This document shows, piece by piece, positions 6,128 through 11,069 of a DNA stretch of 11,069 nt. How positions within the stretch are numbered: position 1 is the first letter of the stretch; each line of letters opens with the position of its first letter. The stretch lies in the NCBI GenBank assembly GCA_937896505.1, contig CALBNP010000056.1, positions 1 to 11,069 of the forward strand, in the 5' to 3' direction. The position numbers and the translations under genes were made by a program. This DNA is from an uncultured Bacteroidales bacterium. GTDB lineage: Bacteria > Bacteroidota > Bacteroidia > Bacteroidales > F082. Below the pieces are notes generated by a model. That model was not told where the DNA came from and ran no database searches. It saw nothing but the letters and a program-made list of their open reading frames with translations.

Positions 6128-6786
6128 CTTCCACCTCCTTCCGAGTCAAGGCGCGAGGCCATACCGTCACCGTCCCGGTAGATGAAATAAGACCCTGGTT
6201 CATACTGCGGAATAAGCCCATTAGAATCGTCGCTAACATCCATAATGACAACCGCAAGATACAGGTTGCGGATTCCTTCTGCTTCTACATTCCCCTTAAG
6301 GATGACACCTCGCTCCATGTTGACATGAAATACACTCCCAACAAATGGGACTTCGTAACTCTTGTTTTCTATAAAATACACCGCGAACGCATTATCAGTT
6401 CCCATAACAAATGCCGTATCTGTCGTTTGCTCAGATGCCTCAGCCAAATCTACACGCACCACTCCGTTATGCTGTGCAGAAAAACGAAAGCTCACATTCG
6501 GTTCAGGATCGATGGAATTCAGAGGCCATCCCACAACATTTGAGGCGACTCGTTGCTTCGGTGCCATTACATAATCGCCTTCGATATTGGCAGGAATATA
6601 ACCCTGTGGCACACTTCCAAAAGCCGACTCAAAATCATGTAAGGTAGAGTCAGGAATTACACCGAAAATATCATTAATATATGACTCCGTTCCAATGGGA
6701 ACGATTGTCGTGGCATCATTCTTCGTACACGAAACGAAAGCAATGGACACTGCCGACAAAATAAAACTTATTATCTTATTCTTCAT
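6124..6786 (-). CDS. Hypothetical lipoprotein
   Basis: 220 residues from ATG 6786. A GTG at 6819 would add 11 residues in front of a complete signal peptide and is not favoured. MKNKIISFILSAVSIAFVSC is a lipoprotein signal with the lipidated Cys at 20, so it is probably anchored in the outer membrane. The mature part is beta-rich and of unrecognised family: PIGTESYINDIFGVIPDS, then NVSFRFSAQHNGVVRVDLAE, then YEPGSYFIYRDGDGMA. It starts 34 bp after the giant T9SS gene and overlaps the barrel gene by four bases (ATGA), so the three are probably co-transcribed. The Gly-Gly-Gly C-terminus is encoded by the Shine-Dalgarno of the next gene, so it may reflect that constraint and not protein function. 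Role unknown. Confidence 0.75.
   Translation of the reverse strand: MKNKIISFILSAVSIAFVSCTKNDATTIVPIGTESYINDIFGVIPDSTLHDFESAFGSVPQGYIPANIEGDYVMAPKQRVASNVVGWPLNSIDPEPNVSFRFSAQHNGVVRVDLAEASEQTTDTAFVMGTDNAFAVYFIENKSYEVPFVGSVFHVNMERGVILKGNVEAEGIRNLYLAVVIMDVSDDSNGLIPQYEPGSYFIYRDGDGMASRLDSEGGGR
6131..6140 (-). promoter_or_regulatory. Strong Shine-Dalgarno for the barrel gene
   Basis: On the minus strand this reads AAGGAGGTGG. Its first nine bases match the 16S rRNA 3' end perfectly, and six bases separate AGGAGG from ATG 6127. It lies inside the last codons of the lipoprotein (Glu-Gly-Gly-Gly-Arg-stop). None of the other starts in this window has a comparable site, and Bacteroidota generally make little use of one. 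Confidence 0.8.
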
Positions 6787-6820
6787 ACTGTTAAAGATTG
6801 TTCTTGCAATAATAATCACT

Positions 6821-9800
6821 TTATTTATCCACTGACACTAGTTTTTCGGTCTTCCCTTTTGCCGTCCTGATTTCGAGCAAATATAGAGCCGGCTTTAATT
6901 CCGACAGGTTAAGCGACACATTATTTTCTTTGCTATAATTTTCGGTCATAAGAATTTGTCCTAAAATGCCCACAACCTTAATTTCCTCGATTTCTTCCGC
7001 CTCAACGGTCAGATGGTCATTTGTAGGATTCGGATAAACTTTCACTTCCACGTGGTTTTCGCTTACACCGAAATAAACTGCATTTATCCGCAGAGTCCGG
7101 GTTGTCTCGCCACACGACAAGGTATTGAATGATACAGTCAGTTCGGCTGTTCCTGGAGCACCTACAAACAGAAGACATCCATTTTCGTAAGTTTCAACAA
7201 TACGCCAATCAGGGTTCGAGAGTTCCCACGAATGGAAGCTCAAGATGTCGTAAGTATCAATATAGTAACGATACAATCCAGAAATCAAATCCGATGCCGC
7301 ATATACTTGGCTTTCACCTTTTATCAGATATGCATTCTGTGCATTATTCACCGTATAGTGGTATTCGTAAATGACGCTGTCACAACCTTGTTGCGAAAAC
7401 AACGTGTCGCCATAGCCAATGAAATCGTCATGATAGACGGCCCCATTCCATTCCACAGAATCGCAAACCGTACGGAAAACATTTTCTGTTATAGTCTCTA
7501 TAATATGGGCATGCATTGTCACAACACTGTCGCAGCCTTGTGAACTTTCCAAAGTCACCAAATAAGTCATACCATCAAGACAAGTATGTTGATGCCATTC
7601 AAAAGGAGCACAAGCTATGGAATCAAACTCATGTTCAAATTGCTCTGCAAGCCGGAAATGCATGGTGACGATGCTATCGCAACCATTGTGGGCAGTAAAA
7701 GTCTGTTCGTAATCTCCATCTTCAAAATAGGTCATCCCGTTCCAAACAAACGGAGAGCAAGTCTGCTGTTCAAATTCATAATGAACAGCATCCATAATGG
7801 TCAGATGAAGCAGAACTATGCTGTCACATCCCATCTGGCTTTGAAACGATTGCTCATAATCGCCGCTTTCCGTATAAGTATCAAGACCCCAAGTAAAAGG
7901 ATGACAGTCCTCGTGTTCAATCTCTTCGTAATAAGCTGGAGCTATCGTAAGATGAAGCAAAAAAGTGCTGTCGCATCCATCAGGATTTTCCACCACATAG
8001 GAATAATCGCCATCGACATTGAAGGTTTGACCATGCCATTGGTAGTCTCCACAACTGACCTGGGTTTCTTCCATCGTGAAGGCATCACCTATTTCAAGAT
8101 TCATAATCAGCAAGCTGTCGCAACCTTGCGCGTTTTCCATGGTATGATAATAGACGCCTGGCTCAATATAAACATTGCCAAACCATTCATACGATTCGCA
8201 AGCTGTTACATCGAATTCGTTCTGCGAACTGTGATTTATGGTCAAAGGGAGTATATAGCGGACATTGCAACCAAACTGATTTATCGTATCAAAATAATAA
8301 GTCCCGCTTTGCCTATACACTTGGCCATGCCACTCGTAGGAATCACATTCCGTAACAGAGGTCAAGGTGACATCTTCGCTTTCATGGATTGTAAGTGGAA
8401 GATATTCCGTACGCACACATCCCCATTCATTAAGCGTTTCATGCGAATAAGTACCTGATTCATAGTAACTATTTCCATACCACTCATAACTCTCACAAGC
8501 TGACACCGGATCAAGATATAAGTCATCGGAAAAATGGAGGGTCAAATTCAAGACATAAGTGCTATCGCACATTCCCGTTCCGCCAGAAACCGTGATAGAG
8601 TCAATCGTGTTCTGAGTATAGGTCCGTCCCGTGCGAGGCCAATAATACTGGTCACATTCCGTAACGTATTGCACTTGTCGAAAAGCATCGCTTATGGTCA
8701 GGTGCAGGATTTCAAGGCGATTGCAGCCATACTCATTGGTTGTCATATAGGTTTTGTCGCCACTCGCATTGTAAGTCATACCATGCCATGTATATTCTTC
8801 ACAGGCAGACACAGATGTTTCAACCGTATCGCTATGATGAATCGTCAGCGGCAAATGCTGAATGAGCGTGCAGCCCCACTCGTTAGTTGTCATATAATCA
8901 TATAATCCCGAATTAATATAGGTAATTCCATGCCATGTATATTCATCACATTCTTCAACTGGCGGCAATGTTTCTTCGGTTTCATGATGGATGGTTAGGT
9001 TCAAGGTAATCAAACTGTCGCAGCCAGATGAATTCGGCTTTACATATTGCCAAGTGCCACTGTCGGTGTAGGTCTGCCCCGAATAACCCGCCCATGTAAA
9101 CGATTCACAAGCGTGCTGGTTGATGGTGCGCTGAGGCCGAGATAAAACCGTGATGCTGACTGTAGCTTCAGCCGATTGACCGTTGCAAGTAATGCGATAT
9201 CGGAACGAATCAGAACCGGCATAACCATCATCAGGCGTATAAAGCATAACGCCATTTGCATAAGTTGCCGAACCATGTGCAGGCTGCTGTATGATGCTAC
9301 ATGACAAATTGTTGCAGCTTTCCAAAACATAGTCATTATCAAGGAAATCAACGATGACTGCATTTTCACAGCATGTTGAGACATTGTCATTTCCTGCAAC
9401 CATTTCTCCTAACGAAACCGTACAATATGCTTCGCTCTCACTATTCAGTTCACAGAAAGAAATGTCATCAAGTCCGAAATCGTTTCCAACCTGTGTCGTA
9501 TTCTGATTCAAGATGGTAATGGTTGCAGATGTCGAGTTACCGCTATTCCATATTTGATAAAACTGTAGCCAAGTATACAAGCTATTCGGGGCAGTGAATA
9601 TGCCTCCAATTTGCTGCCCATTGATGCTAAATTGCAATCGAGCTTCTGCTCCTGTGCAAACCGTACAAACGTATGTAGAAAAGGCATAATCAGTATTTGG
9701 TTGCACGGCAATTGTCTCCGACCACACATTGGTATTAAGTGTGTGTGCACCATTGATAATCATAAAATTACCCGATCCGCCATGCCCATTACCAAAGAAA

Positions 9801-10192
9801 TTCGGATGATGGTTGAGTGTAGTCGAATCAACATTATAGGTTCCACTTCCACCAAGATTGTAAATATATTGGTATGCCGAGGTGAAGCCCGTATTGCCTT
9901 GCTCAAAATCGCCATTCACAACGAGTTCAGGACCCTGGCCATAACCCGTACAGGTATATATGGTTGTAACACTGGGTGATGCCACTGTGACAGGCCCCGT
10001 CGTATTACTCAATCCTGCTGCTGGTGACCATTGGTAAAAAGTTGCTCCCGAAGCCGTCAATGTAACTGACTCGCCAGGCTGGATAACAGCATTAGGCGGC
10101 GTGATTACCACGCTGCGATAGCCGTTGCCTTGAGCGAATCCAAACGCTGCAATGAAAAACAGCAAAGTAGCCATCATTAATCTCTTGTCCAT
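6821..10192 (-). CDS. Large T9SS-sorted surface protein with twelve Cys-paired repeats
   Basis: 1123 residues. The signal peptide is at 1-20 (ending FGFA, then Q21). Residues about 27-82 are Ig/PKD-like (ITPPNAVIQPGESVTLTASG). Residues about 88-248 resemble a carbohydrate-binding jelly-roll, starting VVNGDFEQGNTGF and ending GLDDISFCEL. Residues about 265-350 resemble a cadherin-like Ig domain (VDFLDNDY, QPAHGSATY, YTPDDGYAGSDSFRYRI). Residues 356-949 hold twelve repeats of about 50 residues. A beta domain follows at about 953-1041 (SGLYRYYIDTYD, GTAELTVSFNTLSCG). Residues 1052-1123 are a T9SS type A sorting domain (VYPNPTNDHLTVEAEE, ILGQIL, ELKPALYLLEIRTAKGK), so the protein is expected to be exported by T9SS and attached at the cell surface. 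Adhesion or glycan binding is plausible. No catalytic motif was seen. A truncated paralogue lies upstream; a lipoprotein and a barrel lie downstream. Confidence 0.9.
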   Translation of the reverse strand: MDKRLMMATLLFFIAAFGFAQGNGYRSVVITPPNAVIQPGESVTLTASGATFYQWSPAAGLSNTTGPVTVASPSVTTIYTCTGYGQGPELVVNGDFEQGNTGFTSAYQYIYNLGGSGTYNVDSTTLNHHPNFFGNGHGGSGNFMIINGAHTLNTNVWSETIAVQPNTDYAFSTYVCTVCTGAEARLQFSINGQQIGGIFTAPNSLYTWLQFYQIWNSGNSTSATITILNQNTTQVGNDFGLDDISFCELNSESEAYCTVSLGEMVAGNDNVSTCCENAVIVDFLDNDYVLESCNNLSCSIIQQPAHGSATYANGVMLYTPDDGYAGSDSFRYRITCNGQSAEATVSITVLSRPQRTINQHACESFTWAGYSGQTYTDSGTWQYVKPNSSGCDSLITLNLTIHHETEETLPPVEECDEYTWHGITYINSGLYDYMTTNEWGCTLIQHLPLTIHHSDTVETSVSACEEYTWHGMTYNASGDKTYMTTNEYGCNRLEILHLTISDAFRQVQYVTECDQYYWPRTGRTYTQNTIDSITVSGGTGMCDSTYVLNLTLHFSDDLYLDPVSACESYEWYGNSYYESGTYSHETLNEWGCVRTEYLPLTIHESEDVTLTSVTECDSYEWHGQVYRQSGTYYFDTINQFGCNVRYILPLTINHSSQNEFDVTACESYEWFGNVYIEPGVYYHTMENAQGCDSLLIMNLEIGDAFTMEETQVSCGDYQWHGQTFNVDGDYSYVVENPDGCDSTFLLHLTIAPAYYEEIEHEDCHPFTWGLDTYTESGDYEQSFQSQMGCDSIVLLHLTIMDAVHYEFEQQTCSPFVWNGMTYFEDGDYEQTFTAHNGCDSIVTMHFRLAEQFEHEFDSIACAPFEWHQHTCLDGMTYLVTLESSQGCDSVVTMHAHIIETITENVFRTVCDSVEWNGAVYHDDFIGYGDTLFSQQGCDSVIYEYHYTVNNAQNAYLIKGESQVYAASDLISGLYRYYIDTYDILSFHSWELSNPDWRIVETYENGCLLFVGAPGTAELTVSFNTLSCGETTRTLRINAVYFGVSENHVEVKVYPNPTNDHLTVEAEEIEEIKVVGILGQILMTENYSKENNVSLNLSELKPALYLLEIRTAKGKTEKLVSVDK
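7346..9127 (-). repeat. Twelve coding repeats of about 50 residues with Cys pairs
   Basis: Each unit fits the pattern C-x(3)-[FY]-x-W-x-G-x(2)-Y-x(3)-G-x-Y, then GCDS and L-x-LTI. The Cys pairs are residues 362/391, 415/441, 464/490, 513/542, 566/592, 616/642, 665/691, 714/740, 763/789, 812/838, 861/887 and 910/937. Nine of twelve spacings are exactly 26 residues; the others are 29, 29 and 27. Unit 11 has an extra Cys at 871. The fixed spacing suggests one disulfide per unit in a stacked beta rod. The units differ in sequence, so this is an old array and not a fresh DNA tandem repeat. Confidence 0.9.
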
Positions 10193-10208
10193 GAAAAATC
10201 TGTTTTTT

Positions 10209-10225
10209 TATACATATTGTGTATA
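10209..10225. promoter_or_regulatory. Perfect 6-bp inverted repeat before the giant surface-protein gene
   Basis: TATACA (10209-10214) and TGTATA (10220-10225) flank TATTG, 17-33 bp before the minus-strand ATG at 10192. It could be an operator or a leader hairpin. On the minus strand it is followed by a run of A, not T, so it is not a terminator for the upstream gene. No clear TAnnTTTG promoter was found on the minus strand in this 74-bp gap. Confidence 0.35.
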
Positions 10226-10266
10226 GTTAAAAATTGTATTGCCTAAACGCCGTTTTAATTCTCAAT

Positions 10267-11069
10267 TTACCTCACCACATTCACCTTCACATTGGCCACG
10301 CCATTGCGTGTCATCACTTCAAGCAGATAGGGAGCCGGAGCATAATCTCTCAGGTTCACTTCCACCCTATCGTCACCATTGCCGTTGATTTCCAGCAACA
10401 ATTGTCCCTTCATGGAGTACATCCTGATGCGCATGATGCCCTCCGACTCAACGACCGTCTTGTATCTTGTAGGATTCGGATATACATTCACATGAATGGC
10501 TTCCTGTTCGCTGACATCGAAATAGCCTGCGTTGATGGTTTTCTGCATCTCAGCAAAGCCACATTCGTTCCATGCACGGAGGGTCAAGATTGCCGTTCCT
10601 GGACATACCACCATCAGGGTGCAGCTTGTGCCTATGGTGTCCATCAGCCAGTCGGCACCAGTCAACAACCATTCGTAATACGTGGCATCAGGCACCGAGG
10701 CGGCTTCATAGTGATAGATGCCCGTCATCAAGTCCGTCGCCACAAACACATTCTCCTGACCTTCCATGATAGGTGTATCGGGGTAACGCTCCACCGTAAG
10801 CTGAAGATAAACCGTACTGTCGCAACCATCGGACGAGACAAACTGTCCTTCATAATACCCCGATGTCTCTATTTCATGCCCATCGAACCAGTAGGCACCG
10901 CAATGCACGGTGTCCAAATAAACCTCGTATGCATCGACAAGCTCAAAGTGTAGCGTCACGATGCTGTCGCAGCCCTGTACGCTCTCGAAGGTCTGCTCGT
11001 AGTCGCCTGTCGCCGTGTATTCCGTGCCGTTCCACTCGAAGCTGTTGCAGGCCTGGTGCTCCCATTCGC
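10267..11069 (-). CDS. C-terminal part of a second T9SS-sorted repeat protein
   Basis: The frame is open across the right edge and shows 266 residues, so the N-terminus is missing. A GTG at 10959 is internal and not a start. Two repeats are complete: C-NSFEWNGTEY...GDYEQTF...GCDSIVTLHF and C-GAYWFDGHEIETSGYYEG...GCDSTVYLQLTV. Both have the 26-residue Cys spacing of the neighbouring protein. A beta domain follows (ATDLMTGIYHYEA, YYEWLLTGADW, GTAILTLRAWNECG), then NAGYFDVSEQ and a type A sorting domain (VYPNPTRYKTVVESEG, MKGQLLLEI, APAPYLLEVMTRNG). The last three modules match those of the 1123-residue protein in the same order, so the two are tandem paralogues. By eye it is richer in G and C than that neighbour, especially at third codon positions. 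Confidence 0.88.
   Translation of the reverse strand, partial: EWEHQACNSFEWNGTEYTATGDYEQTFESVQGCDSIVTLHFELVDAYEVYLDTVHCGAYWFDGHEIETSGYYEGQFVSSDGCDSTVYLQLTVERYPDTPIMEGQENVFVATDLMTGIYHYEAASVPDATYYEWLLTGADWLMDTIGTSCTLMVVCPGTAILTLRAWNECGFAEMQKTINAGYFDVSEQEAIHVNVYPNPTRYKTVVESEGIMRIRMYSMKGQLLLEINGNGDDRVEVNLRDYAPAPYLLEVMTRNGVANVKVNVVR

Noticed and set aside
6787..6819. GTG start extending the lipoprotein by 11 residues
   Set aside because: The extension would sit before a normal lipoprotein signal and fill nearly all of the gap to the upstream stop.
7586..8458. Plus-strand open frame (290 codons) inside the repeat gene
   Set aside because: It is opposite the Cys-pair repeats, which are conserved in protein sequence on the minus strand. 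The plus-strand product has no signal, domain or supporting neighbour.
7346..9127. CRISPR-like or satellite DNA repeat
   Set aside because: The period is about 150 bp, the units vary in base sequence and the pattern is conserved at the protein level, so it is a domain array.
10226..10266. Terminator after the truncated T9SS gene
   Set aside because: Only an AAACG-C-CGTTT palindrome is present. Its one-base loop cannot form a stable hairpin, and no U tract follows on the minus strand.

Overview
The window looks like a Bacteroidota genome, probably order Bacteroidales. The evidence is two large surface proteins with C-terminal type IX secretion (T9SS) type A sorting domains, a PorT-like outer-membrane barrel, lipoproteins, carboxypeptidase-regulatory-like beta domains, a DUF1080 (3-keto-disaccharide hydrolase family) domain, TAnnTTTG-type promoter elements, and starts that mostly lack a Shine-Dalgarno sequence. 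I cannot name the genus. No rRNA, tRNA, CRISPR array or transposase was seen.

Left edge (1-566). This part is a patchwork. An AT-rich minus-strand fragment (1-103), probably an internal piece of UDP-galactopyranose mutase, abuts the C-terminus of a carbohydrate-binding family 9-like protein (113-259). Seven bases later comes a DUF1080 lipoprotein that is cut in mid-domain and joined in frame to a TPR protein. Two abrupt joints within about 560 bp suggest either recombination or an assembly chimera, and the sequence alone cannot decide which.

Plus-strand block (about 546-5277). Two tandem, collinear paralogues encode a carboxypeptidase-regulatory-like domain, a coiled coil and TPR repeats. 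They share a 212-bp perfectly identical tract. The second copy is intact and secreted. It is followed after 14 bp by a sigma-70/ECF-type sigma factor, whose stop overlaps (ATGA) the start of a single-pass membrane protein built like an anti-sigma factor. Its periplasmic part ends in the same kind of regulatory-like beta domain as the TPR protein. I read this as a candidate envelope-signalling cassette: a secreted TPR protein, a membrane anti-sigma factor and a sigma factor.

Minus-strand block (11069-5315), convergent with the first. In transcription order it holds a 5'-truncated T9SS-sorted repeat protein, a complete 1123-residue T9SS-sorted protein with twelve Cys-paired repeats of about 50 residues, a small lipoprotein, and a PorT-like barrel coupled to it by an ATGA overlap and an unusually strong Shine-Dalgarno. 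The arrangement fits an operon for cell-surface proteins with outer-membrane partners. The link between this block and the sigma cassette is inferred from proximity only.
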